Position numbers and translations under genes: made by a program. Shown piece by piece: positions 44,367-52,546 of a stretch of 64,000 bases of DNA. This stretch comes from Agromyces larvae. Its GTDB lineage: Bacteria; Actinomycetota; Actinomycetes; Actinomycetales; Microbacteriaceae. Position 1 is the stretch's first letter; each line of letters starts with the position of its first letter. The stretch is from the NCBI RefSeq assembly GCF_022811705.1, contig NZ_CP094528.1:2666001-2730000 (forward strand), read 5' to 3'. The notes under the pieces were generated by a model. It was given only the letters and a program-made list of their open reading frames with translations, did no database searches and was not told the DNA's origin.

Positions 44367-45389
44367 TCAGAGCCATTTCCGCGAGCGGAACACCAGATAG
44401 AGCCCCCCGGCGAACCCCGCCATGAGCGCGATCGCGAACGGATACCCGAGCCACCAGTCGAGCTCGGGCATGTGCGTGAAGTTCATGCCGTAGATGCCGG
44501 CGATGAGCGACGGCGCGAAGATGATCGCCGCCCAGCTCGCGACCTTCTTCGACTGCTCGGCCTGCGCGTAGCTCGCCTCGGTGAGCGAGCGCATCTCGTC
44601 GTTCTGGCGCTGCGTGACGAGCGTGGCGTGCACCGACAGGGCGTTCTGCAACAGCTGCCGGAACCCCTCCCCGCGCTCGATCACCCGGATCACATGGTCT
44701 TTCACGTCGCGCAGGTAGCGCTGGAGCTCGACGTCGACCCCGTACACGTCGAACCCGCCCTCGAGTGCGATGAACATGTCGAGCAGCGGCCGAGTCGCCC
44801 GCTGGAACTCCATCACCTCGCTCGCGAGATCGTAGATGCGACGCGTCACCGCCGGATCGCCGGAGAAGAGCTGGTCTTCGATCTCGTCGATGTCGTTCTC
44901 GAGGCCGGCCACGACCGGGCCGTACTCGTCGACCACCTCGTCGAGCACGGCGTAGAGCACCGCCTCGGGGCCCTTGCGCAGCAGATCGGGGTCGGCTTCG
45001 AGACGCCCGCGCACCCGGGACAGGTCGGGCGACTCGGCCCGACGCACGCTCACGGCGAAGGCCTCGCCGATGAACAGATGCACCTAGCCGAACTCGACCT
45101 CCTCGACGTCGTCGAGGTAGCGGGCGGGACGCAGCACGACGAACAGCGTGTCCCCGTATCGTTCGAGCTTCGCGCGCTGATGCCCCTTGCCCGCGTCTTC
45201 GACGGCCAGACCGTGCAGGTCGAACTCGCGCGCGACGGCCTGCAACTCGTCGTCGGTCGGGCGGTACAGCCCGATCCACGCGAAGCCGCCGTGCTCGTCG
45301 AGCGCCTCGAACGTCTCCTCGAGGCTCGCCGGGCTGAGCACCCGGGCGCCGTCGCGGTAGACGGCGTTGTCGATCACTGGCATCGCCAC
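44367..45389 (-). pseudogene. corA: corA magnesium/cobalt transporter gene split by an in-frame TAG
   Basis: The first part (45084-45389) encodes the soluble N-terminus through LDDVEEVEFG, then TAG. The same frame continues without interruption (GTG CAT CTG, VHLFIGEAFAV) to the two C-terminal membrane segments with the GMN motif (YGMNFTHMPELDWW). Family members have Glu at the stop position, so one base change GAG to TAG explains it. Translation could restart at the adjacent GTG and give a 238-residue fragment, or the codon could be read through. GTG at 45389 and ATG at 45383 are possible starts. A sequencing error is possible. Confidence 0.8.
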
Positions 45390-45512
45390 CAGTGTCGCGC
45401 AGGCGGCGGGCGCCGGTGCGGCGGGCGCGCCGGGCGGGCGCGCCGGGCGGGTGCGGCGGGCGGGTGCGCGTCGCCGGGCGGGTGGTGCGCGTCGCCGGGC
45501 GGATGCCGCGAC

Positions 45513-46208
45513 TCACGCCGGCGGGGCCGCCCAGCGCAGCACCCACGAGTGCATCGCGATCGCGGCGGCGGCGCTCGCGTTCAGCGAGCGGGTCGAGCCG
45601 TACTGGGTGATCTCGACGATCGCGTCGGCGGCTTCGAGCGCCTCGGCCGTGGATCCCGGGCCCTCCTGGCCGAACAGCAGGACGCAGCGCTCGGGCCAGT
45701 CGAATGCCTCGATCGGCACCGAGCCCGGCACGTTGTCGATCGCGATGATCGGTACGGATGCCTCGTGCGCCCAGGCGGCGAAGGCGGCGACGTCCTCGTG
45801 GTACTGCAGGTGCTGGTACCGGTCGGTGACCATCGCGCCGCGCTTGTTCCAGCGGCGGCGGCCGATGATGTGCACGGTGTCGGCGGCGAACGCGTTGGCG
45901 GTGCGCACGATGGACCCGATGTTCAGGTCGTGCTGCCAGTTCTCGATGGCGACGTGGAACGCGTGGCGGCGCTCGTCGAGGTCGGCGACGATCGCATCCA
46001 TCCGCCAGTAGCGGTATCGGTCGACGACGTTGCGGCGGTCGCCGTCTCGCAGCAGCTCGGGGTCGAACCGCGGATCATCGGGCCACTCCGACTCGCCGCC
46101 CGGCCAGGGGCCGACGCCGTGCGTGAGCACGGGCTCGGCCGGCTCGGCCGGCTCACCGGGCTCGGCCGGCTCACCGGGCTCCGGGGCATCCGCGTGTTCG
46201 TGGTCCAC
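45513..46208 (-). CDS. SpoU/TrmH-family RNA 2'-O-methyltransferase
   Basis: A 231-residue enzyme of the SPOUT superfamily, which methylates ribose in tRNA or rRNA with S-adenosylmethionine. Three family motifs are present: NIGSIVRTANAF, VLLFGQEGPG and YGSTRSLNASAAAAIAMH. The N-terminus has a low-complexity PGEPAEPGEPAEPAEP run, perhaps disordered. GTG at 46208 is the start. The exact RNA target is unknown. Confidence 0.88.
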   Translation of the reverse strand: MDHEHADAPEPGEPAEPGEPAEPAEPVLTHGVGPWPGGESEWPDDPRFDPELLRDGDRRNVVDRYRYWRMDAIVADLDERRHAFHVAIENWQHDLNIGSIVRTANAFAADTVHIIGRRRWNKRGAMVTDRYQHLQYHEDVAAFAAWAHEASVPIIAIDNVPGSVPIEAFDWPERCVLLFGQEGPGSTAEALEAADAIVEITQYGSTRSLNASAAAAIAMHSWVLRWAAPPA

Positions 46209-46270
46209 CCGCCCACGCTACCCGCGCAGCGCCCGGCGCCACGCCACCGGAACGCGCCGGCGCAGGAGGG

Positions 46271-46313
46271 TTTCGGTTCACCGAAAAATAGGTAAGATTT
46301 CGGCATGCCGAAA
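46271..46313 (+). promoter_or_regulatory. mntH promoter with two MntR-type operators
   Basis: TTTCGGTTCACCGAAA (46271-46286) and the perfect palindrome TTTCGGCATGCCGAAA (46298-46313) share arms TTTCGG/CCGAAA and flank the -10 TAAGAT (46293-46298). The second contains the ATG of mntH, so the operator reaches into the coding region of a leaderless transcript. A DtxR-family regulator (mntR) is encoded directly downstream. Confidence 0.75.
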
Positions 46314-47651
46314 ATCGACGTCGAGACCCGGATGCCCCGCACGCGCGACGGCGGAGCATCCGTGCCGCGCGTCGCCTGGCTGCTGGGCCCCGCGCTGGTC
46401 GCCGGTGTCGCGTACCTCGACCCGGGCAACGTCGCGAGCAACATGACCGCCGGCGCCCAGTACGGCTACCTGCTCGTGTGGGTCGTCGTCATCGGCAACG
46501 TCATGGCCTGGCTCATCCAGTACCTGTCGGCCAAGCTCGGCATCGTCACCGGCCGCAGCCTGCCCGAGGTCCTCGGCGAGCGGCTGCGCAACCGATGGGC
46601 CCGCCGGGCCTACTGGCTGCAGGCCGAGCTCGTCGCGATGGCGACCGACCTCGCCGAGGTGATCGGCGGCGCCGTCGCGCTCAACCTGCTGTTCGGCGTG
46701 CCGCTCATCTGGGGCGGGCTCATCACCGGCGCGGTCTCGATCGGGCTGCTCGTGCTGCAGCAGCGGCGCGGCGCGCGCCCGTTCGAGTTCGTGATCATGG
46801 GGTTGCTCGTGATCATCGCCGTCGGATTCGGCGTCGGCGTCTTCATCGCGCCGCCCGACCCGGCCGGGCTCGTCGCGGGCCTCGTGCCCCGGTTCGCGGA
46901 CGCGAACTCGGTGCTGCTCGCGGCCTCCATCCTCGGCGCGACGATCATGCCGCACGCGATCTACGCGCACTCGGCGCTCGCGCGCGACCGGTTCTCAGCG
47001 CGCCCGGCAGGCGGACGGGCGGCGGATGCCCCGGCTGCCACAGCTGCCGCGGATGCCCCGGCTCCCCCGCCGGAACCCGGCACCGCGACGACGCTGCCGA
47101 CCGAGGTGCTCGTCCGCGCGACCAGGGTCGACGTGACCGTCGCGATGGCGATCGCCGGCACCGTGAACCTCTGCATCCTGCTGCTGGCCGCCGTGAACCT
47201 CTCCGGCGTCGAGGGCACCGACTCGCTCGAGGGCGCCTACACCGCCATCGGCGCCTCCCTCGGACCCGTGATCGCCACCCTGTTCGCGGTGGGGCTGCTC
47301 GCCTCGGGTCTCGCGTCGACGAGCGTCGGAGCCTACGCGGGCGCCGAGATCATGCACGGCCTGCTGCACGTGCGCATCCCGCTGCTGCTGCGCCGGCTCA
47401 TCACGCTCGTGCCCGCGCTCGCGATCCTCGCGCTCGGGTTCGACCCGACGCTCTCGCTCGTGCTCAGCCAGGTCGTGCTGTCGTTCGGCATCCCGTTCGC
47501 GCTCATCCCCCTCATCGCACTCACCGCGAAGGCCGGGCTGCTCGGGCGGTGGCGCAACCACTGGGCCACGACCGCGGCGGGGGTCGCGGCATCCGTCTTC
47601 CTGATCACCCTGAACGCACTGCTGCTGTGGCTGGTGTTCACCGGGGCGTGA
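46305..47651 (+). CDS. mntH: NRAMP-family manganese transporter
   Basis: The 448-residue protein imports Mn2+ (and possibly Fe2+) with protons. It has about eleven hydrophobic segments. The metal-binding motifs DPGN (39-42) and MPH (215-217) are both present. A Pro/Ala-rich linker (ADAPAATAAADAPAPPPE, about 236-255) interrupts the middle and is longer than usual. The start is ATG within an operator palindrome, six bases after TAAGAT. mntR follows 34 bases later on the same strand. Confidence 0.92.
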   Translation: MPKIDVETRMPRTRDGGASVPRVAWLLGPALVAGVAYLDPGNVASNMTAGAQYGYLLVWVVVIGNVMAWLIQYLSAKLGIVTGRSLPEVLGERLRNRWARRAYWLQAELVAMATDLAEVIGGAVALNLLFGVPLIWGGLITGAVSIGLLVLQQRRGARPFEFVIMGLLVIIAVGFGVGVFIAPPDPAGLVAGLVPRFADANSVLLAASILGATIMPHAIYAHSALARDRFSARPAGGRAADAPAATAAADAPAPPPEPGTATTLPTEVLVRATRVDVTVAMAIAGTVNLCILLLAAVNLSGVEGTDSLEGAYTAIGASLGPVIATLFAVGLLASGLASTSVGAYAGAEIMHGLLHVRIPLLLRRLITLVPALAILALGFDPTLSLVLSQVVLSFGIPFALIPLIALTAKAGLLGRWRNHWATTAAGVAASVFLITLNALLLWLVFTGA

Positions 47652-47685
47652 GCACCGCGCACCATCCGCCGGTATCCTGACCTCG

Positions 47686-48348
47686 ATGCCCGGCAGCCCG
47701 AGTCCCGCGATCGAGGACTACCTGAAGACGGTGTACTCGCACACCGAGTGGCAGCCCGACCCCATCACGCCGTCGGTGCTGGCGGCCAAACTCGGCGTCG
47801 CCCCGTCGAGCGTCACCGAGATGGTGAAGAAGATGGCCGCGCAGGGGCTCGTCTCGCACGCGCCGTATCGGGCGGTGCGGCTCACCGACGAAGGGCGCCG
47901 CCAGGCGCTCGCCGTCGTGCGCCGGCACCGCCTCGTCGAGACGTGGCTCGTGCGCGAGATGGGCTACGCGTGGGACGAAGTGCACGACGAGGCCGAGGTG
48001 CTCGAGCACGCGCTCAGCGACCGGCTGCTCGAGGCGATCGACGCCCGGCTCGGACGCCCGCGCGTCGACCCGCACGGCGACCCGATCCCCCACCGCGACG
48101 GCACGGTCTCGCGCGAACCGTTCGTGCTGCTCGCCGAGGCCGAGACCGGGCACGTCGGCCGGGTGATGCGCATCAGCGACCGCGACGGCGCGGTGCTGCG
48201 CGAGCTCGACGCGGCGGGCATCGGCCCCGGAGTGACGCTCGAAGTGACGGAGGTCACGACCGACGCGGTGACGGTGCAGGCCGGCGGCGGAGCATCCGCA
48301 CGCGCGCTGCCGCGCGAGGTCGCCGCGGCCATCTGGCTCTCGGTCTGA
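47686..48348 (+). CDS. mntR: DtxR/MntR-family metal-dependent repressor
   Basis: A 220-residue regulator. The winged helix-turn-helix is at residues 1-65 (AIEDYLKTVYSH, PSVLAAKLGVAPSSVTEMVKKMAAQGLV), then the metal-binding dimer domain (RRHRLVETWLVREMGYAWDEVHDEAEVLEHALSDRLLEAID), with an SH3-like C-terminal domain (GHVGRVMRISDRD, LPREVAAAIW). With manganese bound it should repress mntH through the two TTTCGG palindromes. It has its own leaderless promoter (TATCCT, 47673-47678, seven bases before ATG). IdeR-like iron regulation is less likely given the mntH partner. Confidence 0.9.
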   Translation: MPGSPSPAIEDYLKTVYSHTEWQPDPITPSVLAAKLGVAPSSVTEMVKKMAAQGLVSHAPYRAVRLTDEGRRQALAVVRRHRLVETWLVREMGYAWDEVHDEAEVLEHALSDRLLEAIDARLGRPRVDPHGDPIPHRDGTVSREPFVLLAEAETGHVGRVMRISDRDGAVLRELDAAGIGPGVTLEVTEVTTDAVTVQAGGGASARALPREVAAAIWLSV

Positions 48349-48475
48349 ACGGGCGGCATCCACCCGCGCGATCCGCGCGCCACCGGCCTTCTCAGGGACA
48401 TCCCGGATGCCCCGTCCCGGCCCTGCGGGGGAGGATGCTGCCACGGCGACCTGCCCGCCCCCGATCGGAGGACTC

Positions 48476-48520
48476 ATGGACGCGCAGCACGTGCCCGCCC
48501 TGACCGGAGCCCCCGCGTGA
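48476..48520 (+). CDS. 14-residue ORF coupled to the ATP-grasp gene
   Basis: MDAQHVPALTGAPA, with GGAGGA five bases before its ATG, the best ribosome site in this interval. Its TGA overlaps the GTG of the ATP-grasp gene. It may be a leader that couples translation, or a tiny substrate peptide. Only context supports it. Confidence 0.4.
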   Translation: MDAQHVPALTGAPA

Positions 48521-49602
48521 TCCTCGTCGCGGCGGCGCGCGACGATGCGCACGCGACCGCCGTCGTCGATCGACTCCGTGAGGCCGGCCGACGCGTCGTC
48601 CGGCTCGACACCGCCGACCTCGCCGGGGCCGGCTCGCTCGAACTCGCCTTCGGCGCCGGACACCACCCCGAACTGCACCTGCGAACCGGGCGCGCCGGGC
48701 GCCACGGGCTCTCCGAGCGCGGCGCGAACGCCGAACCCGCCTCGCGCGCCGACATCGCCGCGCGCTCCGAGCCCGCCTCACGCGCCGAGCCCGCCGACGA
48801 CGACGTCGATCTCGCCCGCGCCGGCGTCGGCTGGTGGCGCCGGCCCGTCGCCGGCCGGTTCACCCGCCCCGCACTCGTCGCCGCGCTGCGCGAGTCGCAC
48901 GAGGTGCTCGAGGGAGTGCTCGCCTCGCTCGCGATCGACTGGCTGAACCCGCCCGCCGCCGAGGACGCGGCCCGCCACTCGCTGCTGCAGTGGACCGCCG
49001 CAGCCGAACTCGGCTTCGCCCTGCCGCACACCATCGTCACCCGCGACCCCGACCGGGCGCGCGAGTTCGCGACCCGGCACGGCGCCGTGGTCACGAAGTC
49101 GCTGCGCCCGCACGGCGAGGGCGTGGGCGACACGCATCGGCTCGAGGCATCCGAACTGGCCCGACTCGACCGTGTGCGCCACGCACCCACCCTGCTGCAG
49201 GAGTACATCGACGGCGTCGACCTGCGCGTCACGATCGCGGGCGACGCGGTGTTCACCGCCGAGATCGACGCCGTCGACTCGCTGCGCCCATGGGAGCTGC
49301 GGCGCGGCAACTCGATCACCCGGGTGCGGCGGGCCGAACTGCCCGGCAGCCTCGGGCAGGCGCTCGTCGGACTGGCCCGACGCCTCGGCCTCGGATTCAC
49401 CACCGTCGACCTGCGCCGCACCGCCGACGGCGAGCACGTGCTGCTCGACCTCGACCCCGCCGGATCGTGGTTGTTCGTGGAACGCGCGACCGGCCTGCCG
49501 ATCACCGACGGAGTCGCCGATGTCCTCGCGGCGCGCGATGGCGCGAGCCTTCGCCCTACGCTTGATGCATGGGACGACGCGACGAGGTCGAGTGCTGGCT
49601 GA
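48517..49602 (+). CDS. ATP-grasp ligase, MvdD/RimK-like
   Basis: The 361-residue enzyme has an N-terminal pre-ATP-grasp domain (MILVAAARDDAHATAVVDRL) and an ATP-grasp core from about 150 (FALPHTIVTRDPDRAREFA, VVTKSL, LLQEYIDGVDLRVTIAGD, STVDLRRTADG-like end with LLDLDPAGSW). This organisation is seen in RimK-like ligases and in the MvdC/MvdD enzymes that crosslink peptides. An acidic, repeated insert (SEPASRAEPAD) lies at about 75-100. The substrate is unknown. The start overlaps a 14-codon ORF, and the 3' end overlaps the HAD gene by 34 bases. Confidence 0.75.
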   Translation: MILVAAARDDAHATAVVDRLREAGRRVVRLDTADLAGAGSLELAFGAGHHPELHLRTGRAGRHGLSERGANAEPASRADIAARSEPASRAEPADDDVDLARAGVGWWRRPVAGRFTRPALVAALRESHEVLEGVLASLAIDWLNPPAAEDAARHSLLQWTAAAELGFALPHTIVTRDPDRAREFATRHGAVVTKSLRPHGEGVGDTHRLEASELARLDRVRHAPTLLQEYIDGVDLRVTIAGDAVFTAEIDAVDSLRPWELRRGNSITRVRRAELPGSLGQALVGLARRLGLGFTTVDLRRTADGEHVLLDLDPAGSWLFVERATGLPITDGVADVLAARDGASLRPTLDAWDDATRSSAG

Positions 49603-50366
49603 CCGACATGGACGGCGTGCTCGTACACGAGAACCACGCCCTGCCCGGTGCCGCCGAGCTGCTGCAGCAGTGGGAGGACGCGGGCACGCCCTACCTGGTG
49701 CTCACGAACAACTCGATCTTCACCGCGCGCGACCTCTCCGCGCGGCTGCGCGCGTCGGGGCTGAACGTGCCCGAAGACCGGCTCTGGACGTCGGCGCTCG
49801 CCACCGCCGACTTCCTGAAGCAGCAGGTGCCCGGCGGGTCGGCGTTCGTCATCGGCGAGGCCGGCATCCTCACCGCACTGCACGAGGCGGGCTTCGTGAT
49901 GACCGAGACCGACCCCGACTTCGTCGTCGTCGGCGAGACCCGCAACTACTCGTTCGACGCGATCACCAAGGCGATCAGGCTCATCGGGCGCGGCGCGCGC
50001 TTCATCGTGACCAACCCGGATGCCACGGGCCCGAGCGCCGACGGGCCGCTCCCGGCGACCGGGGCCATCGCGGCGCTCATCACCAAGGCGACGGGCAAGG
50101 AGCCCTACGTCGTCGGCAAGCCGAACCCGATGATGTTCCGGTCGGCGCTGAACAAGATCGGCGCGCACTCCGAGAACACCGCGATGATCGGCGACCGCAT
50201 GGACACCGACATCGTCGCCGGCATCGAAGCGGGCCTGCACACCGTGCTGGTGCTCACCGGCATCAGCGACCAGGCCGAGATCGAGAAGTACCCGTTCCGC
50301 CCCGACGAGGTGGTCGAGGGCGTGTTCGAGCTCGTGGCATCCGAACCGGTCGAGACCGAGCTGTAG
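49569..50366 (+). CDS. HAD-IIA family phosphatase (NagD-like)
   Basis: A 265-residue haloacid-dehalogenase-type phosphatase. Motif I is DMDGVLV (Asp13 and Asp15), motif II is LVLTNNS, the Lys is in GKPNPMMF and motif III is IGDRMDTDIVAG. The cap domain is of the NagD type, which acts on sugar or nucleotide monophosphates. TACGCT at 49557-49562 followed by six bases and ATG suggests its own leaderless promoter inside the ATP-grasp gene. Confidence 0.88.
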   Translation: MGRRDEVECWLTDMDGVLVHENHALPGAAELLQQWEDAGTPYLVLTNNSIFTARDLSARLRASGLNVPEDRLWTSALATADFLKQQVPGGSAFVIGEAGILTALHEAGFVMTETDPDFVVVGETRNYSFDAITKAIRLIGRGARFIVTNPDATGPSADGPLPATGAIAALITKATGKEPYVVGKPNPMMFRSALNKIGAHSENTAMIGDRMDTDIVAGIEAGLHTVLVLTGISDQAEIEKYPFRPDEVVEGVFELVASEPVETEL

Positions 50367-50389
50367 CGGAGCGGGCCTGCCGCCCGCCC

Positions 50390-50487
50390 TGCCGCCCGTC
50401 TTCCCGCTCGCTGCGACTGGAGCGTGCCGCCCGTCTTCCCGCTCGCTGCGCCTGGAGCCTGCCGCCCGTCTTCCCGCTCGCTGCGCC
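50390..50487. repeat. 35-bp tandem repeat, nearly three copies
   Basis: TGCCGCCCGTCTTCCCGCTC begins units at 50390, 50425 and 50460; the third is cut short where the 62-bp-type repeat begins. No gene is seen in 50367-50647. Confidence 0.65.
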
Positions 50488-50542
50488 ACTTCCGCGTCCC
50501 CTGCGCCAACTCGACTGGCGCGGAGCCCGCCGAACTGGCGCA
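50481..50542. repeat. 62-bp-type intergenic repeat, diverged copy 3
   Basis: It keeps the CTGCGCCACTTC start, the TCGACTGGCGC middle and the CTGGCGCAG end of the copies at 11757 and 12136, with many changes between. Confidence 0.4.
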
Positions 50543-50647
50543 GCGCCGCGGTGGCGGGTGCTGCCCGGGGCGGCGGGCGGTGCCGCGGGTTGGCCGGGGC
50601 GGCGGGCGGTGGCGCAGGTTGGGCGGGGCGGGGGCGGTGGCGCGGTG

Positions 50648-51361
50648 CTACGGCAGTTCGAGTTCGCGGGAGCGGTCCCAGGGCTCGGTCCAGCCGAGCG
50701 CGTCGAGGAGGGCGTCGAGGATGCCCGCCGTGAATCCCCAGACGAGATGCTCGACCCCGGCGGCGGTCACGAGCCATCCGGGCCCGCGCCACACCTGACC
50801 TCCGCGGCGGAACACCGTCGTGTACCGATTCGCCGGATCGAGCAGATCGGCCACCGGCGTGCGGAACACGTGCGCCGACTCGGCGACGTCGACCACCCCG
50901 ACCGGACTCTGCCGCGCCCACCAGCCAAGCACCGGCGTCACGACGTGGCCCGACACCGGCACCGGGATCTCAGGCAGGGTGCCCAGCACCTCGACGCCCG
51001 TGGCATCCAGCCCGGTCTCCTCGCGCGCCTCGCGGAGCGCGGCCGCGACCGGTCCGTCGTCGCCCGGGTCCTGTCGCCCGCCGGGGAACGCCACCTGCCC
51101 GGCGTGCGAGCGCAGGGTCGCCGCCCGCTCGAGCAGCAGCAGATCGAGGTCGCGCGACACCGCCGTCGCCTGCGCGTCGTGATCGGCCGGGCGCCCGTCG
51201 AGCACGCCGAAGAGGATCAGCACGGCGGCCGGCCGGGGGTCGGGTGCCTCGGGCAGACCCCGGGCGTCGCGCCACTGATCGAGCAGGTCGGATCGCGCGA
51301 CGAGCCGCTCGAGCTCAGCGCGCGCCGAGCCCTCCGGGGCTGTCGACGCGCTCGTGGTCAC
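50648..51361 (-). CDS. NUDIX hydrolase, CoA pyrophosphatase-like
   Basis: A 237-residue NUDIX enzyme. The Nudix box reads GGRQDPGDDGPVAAALREAREETGL, preceded by RSHAGQVAFPGG, the signature of the CoA pyrophosphatase (NudL) subgroup. It likely cleaves CoA or related nucleoside diphosphate compounds with Mg2+. GTG at 51361 follows TAGCCT by six bases on the minus strand, a leaderless start. Confidence 0.88.
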   Translation of the reverse strand: MTTSASTAPEGSARAELERLVARSDLLDQWRDARGLPEAPDPRPAAVLILFGVLDGRPADHDAQATAVSRDLDLLLLERAATLRSHAGQVAFPGGRQDPGDDGPVAAALREAREETGLDATGVEVLGTLPEIPVPVSGHVVTPVLGWWARQSPVGVVDVAESAHVFRTPVADLLDPANRYTTVFRRGGQVWRGPGWLVTAAGVEHLVWGFTAGILDALLDALGWTEPWDRSRELELP

Positions 51362-51461
51362 CCTGCCAGGCTATCCCCCGGCACGGGGCATCCGGCCAGG
51401 CGGTTCGACCCCGCGGAACGGTCGGCCGGCCGGTAGCTCCCCGGTCGCGCAGATCCCGAGG

Positions 51462-52499
51462 TCAGCCGACCGGCACGACCGGCGCGGCCGCCTCGCGGAA
51501 CGCCGAGATGCCGTTGGTCGACGGCGCCCGCTCACCCTCGACGAGGCCGGCGAGGGCGTCGAGCTCGGCGAGCGTCTCGGCCGAGAGTCTCGCCCCCACC
51601 GCGACGAGGTTCTCGTCGATCCGCTCGGGCCGACGCGTGCCCGGGATCGGGACGACCGGGATATCCAGTTCGCGCCCGCGCGCGTACACCCACGCCAGCG
51701 CGACCTGTGCGCGGGTGAGGCCCTCGCGTTCCGCCGCGCGCTCGGCGACGGCGAGCGCCTCCAGGTTCTGCGCGAGCGCCTGCTCGCCGAACCGGGGGAA
51801 CCGGCGACGCGCGTCGTCGACCGGGAGCTCGGAGCTCACGCCGCCCGCGAAGAAGCCCCGCCCGAGCGGGGAGTACGCGACGAAGCCGACGCCGAGCCGG
51901 CGTGCCGCGGGGATGACCTGCGCCTCGACGTCGCGGCTCCACAGCGACCACTCGCTCTGCACCGCGGCGATCGGATGCACCGCGACAGCGCGCTCGAGCT
52001 CGTCAGCAGTGACCTCGCTCACGCCGATGCGGCCGACCAGCCCCTCGGTCACGAGCTCGGCGAGCGCGCCGACGCTGTCTTCGATCGGCACACGCGGGTC
52101 GACTCGGTGCAGGTAGTACAGGTCGATGCGTTCGGTGCCGAGCCGCTCCAGGCTCGCCCGCACCGACTCGCGGAGGTACGCGCGGTCACCGCGGAACCGG
52201 ACGCCGTCGGCATCGGGTTGGGGCAGGATGCCGACCTTCGTCGCGAGCACCACCTCGTCGCGCCGGTCGGCGAGCAGCCGGGCCACGAGTCGCTCGTTCT
52301 CGCCGCGGCCGTAGATGTTCGCCGTGTCGATGAAGCGCACGCCCGCGTCGACCGCGTGGTGCAGGGTCGCGAGCGCAGCATCGGGGTCGACCTGCCCGTA
52401 CGAGCCGCTCAGCGCCATGCCGCCGAACCCCTGGGCGGGCACGACGAGGCCGTCGCCGAGCGCGACGTCGGGGATCGAGGCGTGGTGGTCTGCGGTCAT
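51462..52499 (-). CDS. Aldo/keto reductase
   Basis: A 345-residue NADPH-dependent oxidoreductase with the family tetrad: Asp and Tyr in RFIDTANIYGRGENE, Lys in VVLATKVG and His in LYYLHRVDP. VGFVAYSPLGRGFFAG and PVVPIPGTRRPERIDEN are also typical. The ATG has GAGGAGC upstream. It lies 47 bases after the flavin monooxygenase gene and is the last gene of the long operon. It may reduce an aldehyde or keto product of those enzymes, which is inference. Confidence 0.88.
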   Translation of the reverse strand: MTADHHASIPDVALGDGLVVPAQGFGGMALSGSYGQVDPDAALATLHHAVDAGVRFIDTANIYGRGENERLVARLLADRRDEVVLATKVGILPQPDADGVRFRGDRAYLRESVRASLERLGTERIDLYYLHRVDPRVPIEDSVGALAELVTEGLVGRIGVSEVTADELERAVAVHPIAAVQSEWSLWSRDVEAQVIPAARRLGVGFVAYSPLGRGFFAGGVSSELPVDDARRRFPRFGEQALAQNLEALAVAERAAEREGLTRAQVALAWVYARGRELDIPVVPIPGTRRPERIDENLVAVGARLSAETLAELDALAGLVEGERAPSTNGISAFREAAAPVVPVG

Positions 52500-52546
52500 G
52501 CGGAGCTCCTCAGGGTGGGCGTGCGGTCAGTTGGCGGCGAGCGGAA

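Noticed and set aside
41649..46295. 1548-codon open frame on the plus strand
   Set aside because: Antisense to the S15 peptidase, corA and RNA methyltransferase genes. It is very Arg-rich with no domains, a typical high-GC shadow.
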